A stretch of 64,000 bases of DNA from Peptoniphilaceae bacterium AM52-5BH (GTDB lineage: Bacteria; Bacillota; Clostridia; Tissierellales; Peptoniphilaceae): assembly GCA_027669155.1 (NCBI GenBank), contig JAQEDR010000010.1, positions 1 through 64,000 on the forward strand. The letters are read 5' to 3'. Under the pieces are notes generated by a model, which did not search any database, was not told the DNA's origin, and saw only the letters and a list, made by a program, of their open reading frames with translations. A program made the position numbers and the translations under genes. Within the stretch, counting starts at the first letter, position 1. Each line of letters opens with the position of its first letter. Of the stretch, positions 19,631 to 28,230 are shown piece after piece.

Positions 19631-22171
19631 CTATTTTGGTCTGCCAAAGGCATAAAAGTGTTCTTTCCAATATCTTGTATTAATATTCGCATATTGAATA
19701 GGATCTCCTGCATGAATCATCATTCCATTGCCTGCATATATTCCTACGTGAGATATTGGTGTTCCAGAATTATATGTTCCTTTGAAAAAAATTATATCTC
19801 CAGGCTTTGCTTGACTAGGCGATACAGGATTACAATAATCAGTATATATTCTCCAAGCTGTTGTTCTTGGCATATTCTTTACTCCTGATTTTGTAAATGA
19901 CCAACATACAAATCCTGAACAGTCAAAATTCCTTGGTCCACTAGCTCCAAAAACATATCTTTTTCCTATATGTTTTTCAGCTTCTCCAAATAATCTCCTT
20001 ACTGCTACATCATCAAACTCTATACCGGGATTTCCAAAATTTGGATTATCTACTATATCCCCTAAATCTCCATAACTAGAACCAAAATAATCTCCCATAT
20101 TTCCTTGATTTTCTAATAATGATAAGTAGTGAGCCATATTAGTTTCATAATTTGCAAACTCTTCTTTTGCAATTTTATCAATACTTTTCTTGGTAATGGT
20201 AAGAGTCAATATTTTATAGATATATGAATTTCCATCTTTATCATATTTAGTAATAGTTTTTGATGTATACTCTTTTTTGTACATCTGATTAAAGAGTTTT
20301 TTTAGCTCCTTTTTTATTTCATCAGTCGACTTAATTTCTCCATATCTTGCTGTTAAATAACTAAATAGCTCGTGAACATCATGACCTACTGGATCTCCTT
20401 TTATATGATATTCATCGTAGTTTGGATAATTTTCTTCAATGCTATCTATCTCATCTTGCAAAGCATATTCATAACTTGAAAATTCATTATTTATATCACT
20501 TAGCACTTCTTTTTTTGATAAGTAACTTGTAGCCATAACATTACTTGTAATACCTGAAGTAATACTTCCAATATTACTTATTTCTTTAAACAGCATGAAA
20601 AAAAGTCCTAAAATGCAAAGGACAATAAAAATATTTTTATATCCCTTATTTTTTAGAACTTCTGCTGTCTTTTTACTCATATTTGTAATAGACTTTTTTA
20701 TTCTATTTTTTAAGCTTACTTCTTGTTTTTTTCTGAAATCTTTCTGAAATTTTTTCTTCATAAAAAATCGATTCAATTTATTTGTATTTTGATAGGCTCT
20801 AGATTTTTTTAATTCTTCAAAATCTTTTTCAAATAATAATCTACTTTCTTTTTTATGAATTTTATTATCTAATTTCTCTAATTTTCTTTTAGTTTTTAAA
20901 GCTTTTTTTCTACGATTACGTCTAATATTTTTTCCAATAAGCTCTGTACTTCTGCTTACTTTATATGATGCATCTATTCCTGCATTATCTTCTTTTCCGC
21001 TATAAAGATAGTTTGATGCCATTGCACTTGCAAGAATTAAAGGATTTTCTAATCCTCCTTTTTTTGCTTTTTTATTATCTTTAACTAAGTCTTTTTCTTT
21101 TTTTGCTTTTTTCGAGTGTAATTTTGAGATCTTTTCTTCATTTTTTTGAAGCTTATCTTCTACCTTCAATTTATCTTCTTTAAACTTATTTTGTCCTTCT
21201 TTTACATTCGAACTTTCCTTTTTTGTTCTTGTATATTTTTCATTTAGATTAAAATTAGCTCTTTTACCTTCTTTTTTGTTATTATCTATAATTTTATTTT
21301 TATTGTTTAGATCTACAGAACACTTCCCTTTCAAGTTCTTATCAGCCTTTAGTTTCTGATAATTCTTATTCTCCATTTTACTTTCTGTTAAGTATAAACT
21401 TTTTGCTCTAAACTTCTTACCTTTATAATCCCTTACATTAGATCTTTCTATTTTTGTTGAAATGGACTTATTTTGAAACGAATTTTCTTGTTTGTCACTT
21501 TGATACTGCTCTCTATTCTTTCTAAAGTCATTTAGAAATCTTTTATTTCTATACTTTGGAAAATACTTTTCATCATCACTAGTATCTCTATAAGAAATAT
21601 TACTATCTCTAAAGTCCATATCATAACGATCTATTACTCCATCATTATCTAAATCTTTAGACAATGGGTCATAAACTTCTAACTTATCTTTATTCTTTAT
21701 TACATTCTTAGATATATGATTAGTACTCTTCTTGAAATTACTTATCCTATTTTCATATACTCTATCATTTTCTTTCTTGATTCTTTCTTCTCTAATTTTA
21801 TCTTCTACTTCATTATCTTGTTTCAAGTTATCAAGTATTTTATATTTTTCTCTATATACTCTCTCCTGTCTTTTTCTTTGTATTTTTCCCTTATCTGATT
21901 TTTCATTAACATTAGGTATATATTTATTATCTAGTTCTTGAAAGTAGCTAGAATTTTTCTTTATATTATCATAATTCTCAACTTCAGAAACTTGTCTATA
22001 GCTATCTTTTTCATTCATAAAAGTGCTATTTTCTCTTTCAGAATTTTTGTTTAATAAAATGGGTGAATCTTTTTTATTTTTTATAGTGTTGTTACTTATA
22101 TTTTTCTTTTCTAATATAAGTTTACTTTTTGGTACATCTCTAGGATTTATTTTGCCCTTTTCTTTTTTCAT
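19631..22171 (-). CDS. Conjugation peptidoglycan hydrolase, C-terminal NlpC/P60 (VirB1-like)
   Basis: 846 residues. The first ~500 are extremely Lys/Arg/Asn-rich and predicted disordered or cytoplasmic. A DLDNDGVIDRYDMDFRDS motif lies at about 175-192. A transmembrane helix (IFIVLCILGLFFMLF) is near 515-530. The C-terminal ~125 residues form an NlpC/P60 domain: catalytic Cys in NFDCSGFVCWSF, His in SHVGIYAG, third residue in MMIHAGD. Such proteins open the wall locally for the conjugative channel; the domain would face outside. The gene stands 9 bp from the upstream methyltransferase gene. The acidic DNDG motif is shared with the giant helicase at 2269-12744. Confidence 0.88.
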   Translation of the reverse strand: MKKEKGKINPRDVPKSKLILEKKNISNNTIKNKKDSPILLNKNSERENSTFMNEKDSYRQVSEVENYDNIKKNSSYFQELDNKYIPNVNEKSDKGKIQRKRQERVYREKYKILDNLKQDNEVEDKIREERIKKENDRVYENRISNFKKSTNHISKNVIKNKDKLEVYDPLSKDLDNDGVIDRYDMDFRDSNISYRDTSDDEKYFPKYRNKRFLNDFRKNREQYQSDKQENSFQNKSISTKIERSNVRDYKGKKFRAKSLYLTESKMENKNYQKLKADKNLKGKCSVDLNNKNKIIDNNKKEGKRANFNLNEKYTRTKKESSNVKEGQNKFKEDKLKVEDKLQKNEEKISKLHSKKAKKEKDLVKDNKKAKKGGLENPLILASAMASNYLYSGKEDNAGIDASYKVSRSTELIGKNIRRNRRKKALKTKRKLEKLDNKIHKKESRLLFEKDFEELKKSRAYQNTNKLNRFFMKKKFQKDFRKKQEVSLKNRIKKSITNMSKKTAEVLKNKGYKNIFIVLCILGLFFMLFKEISNIGSITSGITSNVMATSYLSKKEVLSDINNEFSSYEYALQDEIDSIEENYPNYDEYHIKGDPVGHDVHELFSYLTARYGEIKSTDEIKKELKKLFNQMYKKEYTSKTITKYDKDGNSYIYKILTLTITKKSIDKIAKEEFANYETNMAHYLSLLENQGNMGDYFGSSYGDLGDIVDNPNFGNPGIEFDDVAVRRLFGEAEKHIGKRYVFGASGPRNFDCSGFVCWSFTKSGVKNMPRTTAWRIYTDYCNPVSPSQAKPGDIIFFKGTYNSGTPISHVGIYAGNGMMIHAGDPIQYANINTRYWKEHFYAFGRPK

Positions 22172-22180
22172 AAACGCCTC

Positions 22181-23140
22181 CTATTTCATATTCTCTTCAA
22201 TCCTTTCTTTAGACATCTTGCAATAGTCCTCATTTAATTCTATTCCTATATATTCTCTATTCATTTTAGTAGCAACCATTCCAACTGTGCCTGATCCCAT
22301 AAATGGATCTAATATTAACCCATTATTAGGACAAGCTGCTTTTATACAAATTTCTACTAATTTTGGTGGAAATACTGCATAGTGTTTTCCTTTAAAGGCA
22401 TTAGTATTTATTGTCCAAATATCTCTACTATTTCTAAACTGAGGAACATTATCTCCTATATATTCTCCATATTCTCTTGCTTCATTTATGCTCTGTCTTT
22501 TAGCACCTGTATTTTCTTTTAAGTACTTATTGTCTTTTCCCCTTGCCCTTATATATCTTTTTTTACTTATCTCTTTCATAGGTTCTTTCATTGCTTCATA
22601 GTTATAAAAATATTTTTTTGATTTAGAGAGTAAAAAAATATGTTCGTATGATCTCGATGGTCTATCTTTACATGATTCTGGCATAGCATTTTCTTTATGC
22701 CATATAATATCACTTCTTAAATACCAACCGTCTTCTCTTAGTTTTAATGCAAGTTGCCAAGGAATTCCAATCAAATCTTTTGTCTTATATCCTTTTAATT
22801 TTTTCGTTACAGAAACTTTTTGACCTGTCCTTCCATTCTTATTTTTTTGGTCTTTGTATTCTTTCTTGCTTCCAGTACCAACATAAGAATCTCCTATTAC
22901 AATCCATAAAGTTCCATCTTTTTTTAATACTCTTTTTACTTGGTCAAATACTTCTACTAACTTATTTAAATACTCTTCAGGACTTTCTTCTCTTCCAATT
23001 TGACCTTTAACTTTATAATCTCTTAATCCATAATAAGGAGGAGAAGTAATACAGCAATCAAATATCTCATTAGGTAGTTCTTTTAAGGCTACTAATGCAT
23101 CTAAATTAATAATATAGTTACTTTTTATCTTATTCTTCAT
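22181..23140 (-). CDS. Site-specific DNA methyltransferase (beta-type, TSPPY)
   Basis: 319 residues. The catalytic motif TSPPYYGLRDY (near residue 33) precedes the SAM-binding motif LDPFMGSGTVG (near 281), the order of beta-class amino methyltransferases (N4-cytosine or N6-adenine; SPPY slightly favours N4C). The target-recognition region lies between them. No restriction endonuclease gene is adjacent, so it is an orphan enzyme embedded in the conjugation operon, overlapping the virB4 stop by 11 bp. Such ICE enzymes probably protect the element from host restriction or mark its DNA; this is inference. Its recognition sequence cannot be read from the protein. Confidence 0.92.
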   Translation of the reverse strand: MKNKIKSNYIINLDALVALKELPNEIFDCCITSPPYYGLRDYKVKGQIGREESPEEYLNKLVEVFDQVKRVLKKDGTLWIVIGDSYVGTGSKKEYKDQKNKNGRTGQKVSVTKKLKGYKTKDLIGIPWQLALKLREDGWYLRSDIIWHKENAMPESCKDRPSRSYEHIFLLSKSKKYFYNYEAMKEPMKEISKKRYIRARGKDNKYLKENTGAKRQSINEAREYGEYIGDNVPQFRNSRDIWTINTNAFKGKHYAVFPPKLVEICIKAACPNNGLILDPFMGSGTVGMVATKMNREYIGIELNEDYCKMSKERIEENMK

Positions 23141-25607
23141 AACTTTCTTTTAACTCCTCTGGTTTTGTTGTCATTAGTCTATATAGCTTAGTATCTTTAG
23201 GGAATCTATCCACGAATGGAACAATGGTATTCCCATAAAACAAAAGCCCTTCTCCTTCATTAGAGTTGGTTACATATGATAATTGGTAAAGTGATATATT
23301 TAGTTTATCTGCTAATATTTCTCTATCCCCAGAGGCTTGATTTAGCATCAATATAAAGTCTGTATTATCAAATATATTTTCTATTTCAGGACTAGCTAAA
23401 AGATCCTTGACATTCTGAGTTAACCCTGTTGGTATTCCTCCCCATTTACGAAATCTTTTCCAAATTTCTATTGAATAACTTGCTGTTTGTTCTTCTCTTA
23501 ACAATAAATGGAATTCATCGCAATAATACCTAGTTTCTTTCTTATTCCTATTAATTGTAACTCTATTCCAAACTTGATCTTGAACAATAAGCATTCCAAT
23601 TTTTCTTAATTGCTTTCCCAATTCTTTGATGTCATAACAAAGTATTCTATTTTTAGTATCTACATTAGTTCTATGATTAAAAACATTTAAGCTTCCTTTA
23701 ACATATATTTCCATTTCTACCGCAAGTTTTTTCCCTACTTTTTCCTCTTGTTCCAAAAGTAAGTTATATAAATCTTCTAAAATTGGCATATTAGAAGGTA
23801 TAGGATTATCAAAGTAGTTTTTATATAAGATTGGAAGACATCTATCTATAACAGAAGTTTCTTCTGCACTCAGTCCTTCTTTTCCCACTACTAATTCAAA
23901 TAATGATAGTATAAAGTCAGACTTTAATGACAATGGATTATCTTCATCTGCATAATCTAAGTTTATATCTAATGGATTAATATAGTCTCTACTAGTAGGT
24001 GATATCCTTATAACTTCTCCTCCTAATGCTCTAGTTAAATTCCCATATTCGGATTCAGGATCACATATTATAATGTCATCTTGTGTAATTAAAAAGGCAT
24101 TGGTAATTTCTCTTTTAGCCGAGAAAGACTTTCCCGACCCTGGTGTTCCAAGTATTAAACCATTAGGATTTTTTAACAGCTTTCTATCTGTCATTATGAT
24201 ATTTCGACTTAATGCATTTAAACCATAATATAAGCTTTCTCCTTCTAAACACAATTCTTCTGTAGTAAATGGAATAAAGATCGCTGTAGAACTTGTAGTA
24301 AGTCCCCTTTTCACCTCAATGTCATTCTTTCCAATGGGCAATGAGGACATAAGAGCTTGTTCTTGCCTATAATTAAGATTCTTTAATACACAATTATGTC
24401 TACCTGCTATAGAGTTTAATTGAAAAATTACGTTGCTCAATTTCTTTCTGCTTTTTTCTATATTTGTAAATAAAATGGTAATTACAAACATTCTCTCGTT
24501 ATGATTTTGAAGCTCTAATAAAAGTCTTTTAGCATCATTTCCATAAGTGATCAAGTCTGAAGGTAATATATCCATGTCATATCCCGATCTTATAGCTTTT
24601 TTATTTTCTTCAATTTTCATCTTATCTAGATCTGTAATTTTTCTTTTTATCATTTTAATTGCATTTGTTTGATCGATAGAGTTTATATGAAAGGTTACAA
24701 TCATATTTTCTTCAACTTCTAAAAATTCAGATAATAGTCTATCAGATAATTCTGGTGCAAGAATCTGTAAAAAATTTACTTCTCCAAAGTATTCTCCTAC
24801 TCTAAACTGATTTATAGATGAAAAATTAAAAGAAGTCGGAGAAATATAATCTTTTGTGGATAAACCACTATGTTTTAAATCATCATATGAAAAAGTAAAT
24901 TTTTTATCTTTATTTAAAATATCATGAATCACCTTTAATCTTTCGTATCCATCTAGCACATAAGCCTTCACTCCCATTTTCTTAAAATTATTTAGTATAT
25001 CCATTTCCATTCTTTCAAGTCTAATTGTAGCTTCTTTTATATCCTGTGCTTCTAAGCTAAAAGTGATATACATATATTTACTTAATCCATTGTTCCCTTT
25101 TTCACTTTGATTTTTTAACATCTCTCTATATTCTTTTCTTATCTCATTAAAAGAATCATCTCTATATGGGATATTAATATTTTTTTCTATTTCTTCATTT
25201 TTCCCTATTCTGTTAATATATGAGAGTTCAATATCTACACTTGGATCAAAGTAATTTAAAAAGTTAGAAAATTCATTAAAAATACTTTCTTTATCTTCTT
25301 CTGTCGAAAGCTGATAATTAATATCTAAAAATCTTATCATTTTATTAAATTTATTCTTTTCTATTTGACAAATTCCATTTCTAAGCATTCTTAAATAAGG
25401 AATTGTATCTTGAACACTTTTTTTCTTTTGTTTTCTTCCTTTAAAAAAAGAAAGCTCTTTCTTTTGCTTTCTTTGTCCTTTGTACTTCTTTGAATTTTCT
25501 ATTTTCTTTTGACTTTTACCTATGCTTTTTAAGTCTTCTTTCTGCTTTTTTAAATTCTCTTTTTCTGCATTTAATTTTTTTTGCTGTCTTTTTTGTATTT
25601 GATTCAT
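23130..25607 (-). CDS. virB4: VirB4-family conjugation ATPase
   Basis: 825 residues. The N-terminal ~80 are strongly basic. Residues about 150-460 are the VirB4 N-terminal domain. Walker A GLILGTPGSGKSFSAKREI lies near 487 and Walker B RYYCDEFHLLL near 697, with the VirB4 C-terminal pattern GIPTGLTQNVKDLLASPEIENIF after it. The protein is the main cytoplasmic ATPase of type IV secretion and powers channel assembly and transfer. It overlaps prgI by 4 bp upstream and the methyltransferase gene by 11 bp downstream, so these genes form one translationally coupled block. Confidence 0.96.
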   Translation of the reverse strand: MNQIQKRQQKKLNAEKENLKKQKEDLKSIGKSQKKIENSKKYKGQRKQKKELSFFKGRKQKKKSVQDTIPYLRMLRNGICQIEKNKFNKMIRFLDINYQLSTEEDKESIFNEFSNFLNYFDPSVDIELSYINRIGKNEEIEKNINIPYRDDSFNEIRKEYREMLKNQSEKGNNGLSKYMYITFSLEAQDIKEATIRLERMEMDILNNFKKMGVKAYVLDGYERLKVIHDILNKDKKFTFSYDDLKHSGLSTKDYISPTSFNFSSINQFRVGEYFGEVNFLQILAPELSDRLLSEFLEVEENMIVTFHINSIDQTNAIKMIKRKITDLDKMKIEENKKAIRSGYDMDILPSDLITYGNDAKRLLLELQNHNERMFVITILFTNIEKSRKKLSNVIFQLNSIAGRHNCVLKNLNYRQEQALMSSLPIGKNDIEVKRGLTTSSTAIFIPFTTEELCLEGESLYYGLNALSRNIIMTDRKLLKNPNGLILGTPGSGKSFSAKREITNAFLITQDDIIICDPESEYGNLTRALGGEVIRISPTSRDYINPLDINLDYADEDNPLSLKSDFILSLFELVVGKEGLSAEETSVIDRCLPILYKNYFDNPIPSNMPILEDLYNLLLEQEEKVGKKLAVEMEIYVKGSLNVFNHRTNVDTKNRILCYDIKELGKQLRKIGMLIVQDQVWNRVTINRNKKETRYYCDEFHLLLREEQTASYSIEIWKRFRKWGGIPTGLTQNVKDLLASPEIENIFDNTDFILMLNQASGDREILADKLNISLYQLSYVTNSNEGEGLLFYGNTIVPFVDRFPKDTKLYRLMTTKPEELKESYEE

Positions 25608-25951
25608 TTTCTCCCTTCTTTCATTTTACTTATTTTTCTTTCTATATCATAAATACAATCTGTTTTATATAGTCGAATACTTGGTTGAGTCTTTTTTTCT
25701 ATCATGTACTTAAGATACTTCTCAAAATACAGACCATCTTTTTCATAAAGTGTTGTGAAAATAATAGGAAATGCTACTCCTATCATAATAAGCATAGATA
25801 TATCATTTGGTAGATTTTTTCTTGATAATATATAAATAGGAAAGCCTATTACTCCTGCTATTGTAAATCCAATTAATTGTCTTTTTGTTAAATTTAATGC
25901 TACTTTGGTTTTTACTTTAGTTAAATCTTTTGGAACATTTACATATGCCAT
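25604..25951 (-). CDS. PrgI-family conjugation membrane protein
   Basis: 115 residues starting MAYVNVPKDLTKVKTKV, the typical PrgI opening, with two transmembrane helices (about 27-45 and 51-69) and a C-terminal cytoplasmic segment FEKYLKYMIEKKTQPSIRLY. PrgI-family proteins occur directly upstream of VirB4 in Gram-positive conjugation systems and correspond to VirB3. It overlaps virB4 by 4 bp and the small membrane ORF upstream by one base. Confidence 0.93.
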   Translation of the reverse strand: MAYVNVPKDLTKVKTKVALNLTKRQLIGFTIAGVIGFPIYILSRKNLPNDISMLIMIGVAFPIIFTTLYEKDGLYFEKYLKYMIEKKTQPSIRLYKTDCIYDIERKISKMKEGRK

Positions 25952-26112
25952 TATTCTATTTCCTCTATTCTATAAATTATCATCTCATCTTCCCTTTCTT
26001 TTTTTCTTATTTTATTTGTTATATATGATCCAATTATAATTATTGGTAATCCTATTATTCCAAACCTTTTAATTTTAAGTTCATTCTTTCTTTTATTTAT
26101 TCCTTTAAACAT
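25951..26112 (-). CDS. Small single-pass membrane protein (53 aa) in the conjugation operon
   Basis: A 53-codon frame starts at ATG 26112 behind an excellent GGGAGGAG site and ends in a TAATG overlap with prgI, so it is almost certainly translated. The sequence has a basic start (MFKGINKRKNELKIKRF), one hydrophobic helix (GIIGLPIIIIGSYIT), then a basic KIRKKERE stretch. I do not recognise a family. Position between virB6 and prgI suggests a small accessory subunit of the transfer channel. Confidence 0.8.
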   Translation of the reverse strand: MFKGINKRKNELKIKRFGIIGLPIIIIGSYITNKIRKKEREDEMIIYRIEEIE

Positions 26113-26123
26113 TTCTCCTCCCT

Positions 26124-26987
26124 TTAATGTGCATTTAATATTGATTTTGCAATACTTCCAGATTTCATCATCGTAATTCCAAGTATTAATGTGTAGCCAA
26201 GTAGTTCAAAAATACTCTTGTGTATATCTGTTATACTTAAAGTCTTTACAAGAACTGCATAAATACCTACACATATAAGCAAAAATAACCCTTGTAGTCC
26301 AAGAGCAAAAAGTCCTCTAATATAATTAGTTCCTATGCTCCCCCATTCTTTGTTTCCCATAGTGGCAAAAGGTATAGCACAAACAGAGGTATAGATATAT
26401 ATTTCTATCATTCTTCCATAAAGTATTACCGTTATTAATACCGATATTCCTTGAATTATCATTTTTACTATAGAGGTTTCTATTACTACTGTCATAAGTT
26501 TTCCTATCGATTCATTTTTTAATGTTTCTGTCATAGCCGCTATGTCACCTGGTGAAACTTTTGAACTCACATTAGCTACTCCTGCTGCTTTTCCTATTAA
26601 ACTTTGAGCTACATCAAATACTGCCATAGAAAATTCAAAAGCATGAGATACCAACCATACAGCTATCCACATTTTTATAATATATTTAAAGAAATCAAAT
26701 GTATCTGTATCGTTCATATTATTCTTATTCATTACCATTTGAATTAACTCAATACATAAAACTGCAGTTATGATAAGACCTGCTATAGGAAGTATTACAT
26801 TTTCACTTATTGATTTTATAAAGTGGAAAACTTCCGAGTTCCATCCACTCGGAGTTTTTCCAACTTCTGTTGCTATCGTAGATACTTTATCATTTATATC
26901 AAGAAGCATTCCACTTAAATTTTCCTTGATCATATCTATAAGCATCTCCGAAAAAAACTCTTTGATCTTATCTACTATATTAAACAT
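26124..26987 (-). CDS. VirB6/TrbL-like conjugation channel membrane protein
   Basis: 287 residues with an N-terminal amphipathic segment and about five to six transmembrane helices (for example VILPIAGLIITAVLCIELI, MIIQGISVLITVILYGRMI, GLFALGLQGLFLLICVGIYA). The layout and the motif IYTSVCAIPFATMGNKEWG are typical of the VirB6-like proteins of Tn1549-type elements (CD0411 type). It would form the inner-membrane part of the transfer channel. It lies 1 bp downstream of the pilin gene and 11 bp upstream of the small membrane ORF. Confidence 0.9.
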   Translation of the reverse strand: MFNIVDKIKEFFSEMLIDMIKENLSGMLLDINDKVSTIATEVGKTPSGWNSEVFHFIKSISENVILPIAGLIITAVLCIELIQMVMNKNNMNDTDTFDFFKYIIKMWIAVWLVSHAFEFSMAVFDVAQSLIGKAAGVANVSSKVSPGDIAAMTETLKNESIGKLMTVVIETSIVKMIIQGISVLITVILYGRMIEIYIYTSVCAIPFATMGNKEWGSIGTNYIRGLFALGLQGLFLLICVGIYAVLVKTLSITDIHKSIFELLGYTLILGITMMKSGSIAKSILNAH

Positions 26988-26988
26988 C

Positions 26989-27204
26989 TTATTTTAGTAC
27001 ATTTGCTAAAAGTGGAATTAATTTAAGTCCAATAAGTACAATTCCTCCACCTGCCATAAGTTGCTTAATACCTTGAGATTTAGCCCCAGGGTTATCATTA
27101 CCATAACCTTCCATTAGATTAATTACTCCCCAAGAACCAAGTCCAGCTCCAATCGCTGTTACTAATACCTTTAATACATTTACTGCTTGTGTGAAAAACT
27201 CCAT
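26989..27204 (-). CDS. Maff2-family / VirB2-like small membrane protein
   Basis: 71 residues with two hydrophobic helices (VLKVLVTAIGAGLGSWGVI and MAGGGIVLIGLKLIPLLANV) separated by a short polar loop NDNPGAKSQGIKQ. The sequence matches the Maff2 family found next to VirB6 in Tn1549-type ICEs. The topology resembles VirB2 pilins, so a pilin-like or channel role is likely; no signal peptide is evident. It sits 3 bp from the SSB-like gene upstream. Confidence 0.92.
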   Translation of the reverse strand: MEFFTQAVNVLKVLVTAIGAGLGSWGVINLMEGYGNDNPGAKSQGIKQLMAGGGIVLIGLKLIPLLANVLK

Positions 27205-27207
27205 TTT

Positions 27208-27528
27208 TTATTCCTCCTCTTTTTCTTCTTTATTTATTCTATTAATATGTTTTACAATAAAATTTTTGAATATTTTCTCCTCTTTTTTTACCTCTTTAAA
27301 ATATCCAAATATATGAACATACTCACCGCTTTCGAAATCCTCTACTGTCTCTACTTTTTCTCCGTATAGATTGCAATAAATATATTCTTTTTTTGTTTTT
27401 CCATTTTCTTTAAATTTATTTACTACAGTAAAATTTGCTACTTCCCTTTTTCCTTCATTTGTATCTATTGTTGTTGTTTTTATTTCTCCAACTAAGTTTC
27501 CATTTATGTTTATCATTTCTCTTTCCAT
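27208..27528 (-). CDS. Small SSB-like OB-fold protein
   Basis: 106 residues forming a single OB-fold-like domain: ININGNLVGEIKTTTIDTNE, GKREVANFTVVNKF, EYIYCNLYGEKVETVEDF, SGEYVHIFGYFKEVKK, then an acidic/basic tail ending KEEKEEE. The VANFTVV and YCNLYGEK pattern is that of SSB-related proteins. GGAG precedes ATG 27528; ATG 27516 is an alternative. It opens the channel gene block directly downstream of a terminator, so it needs its own promoter or readthrough. A role binding transferred single strands is inference. It resembles the C-terminal domain of the protein at 1151-2236. Confidence 0.75.
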   Translation of the reverse strand: MEREMININGNLVGEIKTTTIDTNEGKREVANFTVVNKFKENGKTKKEYIYCNLYGEKVETVEDFESGEYVHIFGYFKEVKKEEKIFKNFIVKHINRINKEEKEEE

Positions 27529-27564
27529 ATCTTATTTTCTCCTTGATTTTTTTATGGTTTTTTC

Positions 27565-27594
27565 AAAAAAAGAACATCTATTTTTGTTAGATGT
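27565..27594 (-). terminator. Intrinsic terminator upstream of the SSB-like/pilin block
   Basis: On the minus strand the stem ACATCTA / TAGATGT with a 7-nt loop is followed after TC by a run of seven T residues. It stands between a 14-codon ORF and the start of the SSB-like gene. Confidence 0.8.
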
Positions 27595-27607
27595 CCTGAT
27601 ACTATAG

Positions 27608-27652
27608 CTATTTAATTTTTAAAGGAGAATCTCTTTCATTGTATATCTTCAT
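27608..27652 (-). CDS. 14-codon ORF with strong ribosome site between two terminators
   Basis: ATG 27652 is preceded by GGGAGG at 5-nt spacing and encodes MKIYNERDSPLKIK, then a stop. It lies between the terminators at 27681-27711 and 27565-27594. The strong ribosome site and flanking hairpins suggest a leader peptide or a small conserved ICE peptide; no function can be assigned. Confidence 0.4.
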   Translation of the reverse strand: MKIYNERDSPLKIK

Positions 27653-27680
27653 GCAATCCTCCCATTTAGTATAAAAAAAT

Positions 27681-27711
27681 ACACCTAAAGTTTTTTATAT
27701 TCTTTAGGTGT
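27681..27711 (-). terminator. Intrinsic terminator after the 115-residue ORF
   Basis: The 10-bp stem ACACCTAAAG / CTTTAGGTGT closes an AT-rich loop and is followed on the minus strand by ATTTTTTTAT. It would end the RepA-VirD4 transcript about 24 bp after the stop at 27735. Confidence 0.85.
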
Positions 27712-27734
27712 TTATATATTTTATGTTTTTTTAT

Positions 27735-28082
27735 TTAAAATGTTGCTATTAACTCTTTCTGAGAATTTGTTAAAATTGAGTTTTTTAGCCATATTGGCTC
27801 TTTACTAATTATAGAATTAGCTTTGTTAATTATATTTTCATCTACTATGGGATATGAATATTTATTTAAGTTTATTGTCCCGTCTTTATTAATTTTTACT
27901 TCTAGAAACCTATAACTATTTATTCCTGAAACTAAAGCAGTGTCGATTAAAACCTTATATTCAGATGAAGGAAGTAGCTTTATATTTTTTAAGCAAGTAG
28001 AAATTTTTTCTTTATAATCTAATAATGTTATTATCTTTTTATATCCTGATATGTTTAAATCATTAATTAAATATTTTTCCAT
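27735..28082 (-). CDS. Hypothetical ICE protein (115 aa)
   Basis: ATG 28082 follows a strong AGGAGGAAG site, so the gene is probably real. The product starts MEKYLINDLNISGYKKIITLL, has no membrane helix and no recognisable motif, and looks like a small alpha/beta protein (strands around YKVLIDTALVSG and YRFLEVKINKDGTINL). It is the last gene of the transcript that ends at the terminator 27681-27711. Function not recognised. Confidence 0.6.
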   Translation of the reverse strand: MEKYLINDLNISGYKKIITLLDYKEKISTCLKNIKLLPSSEYKVLIDTALVSGINSYRFLEVKINKDGTINLNKYSYPIVDENIINKANSIISKEPIWLKNSILTNSQKELIATF

Positions 28083-28111
28083 AAAACTTCCTCCTTTCCA
28101 AAGTTCCTCTA

Positions 28112-28204
28112 TTAATTAAATACTTGATAAAACTCATTAATTAATTTTAAATTTGTAATAATTAATTCTCTTGCTGTTTTTAAATCTTCAATAACTTTAT
28201 TTAT
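28112..28204 (-). pseudogene. 30-codon ORF with AUA in place of a start codon
   Basis: On the minus strand, after TAAGG, the frame reads ATA, then NKVIEDLKTARELIITNLKL and on to FYQVFN and a stop. It looks like a helical protein, but no ATG, GTG or TTG is available and a stop lies just upstream. It may be a small gene whose ATG mutated to ATA, or one started inefficiently at AUA. Confidence 0.3.
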
Positions 28205-28230
28205 ACCTTAGACAATATTCAATTTTAATT

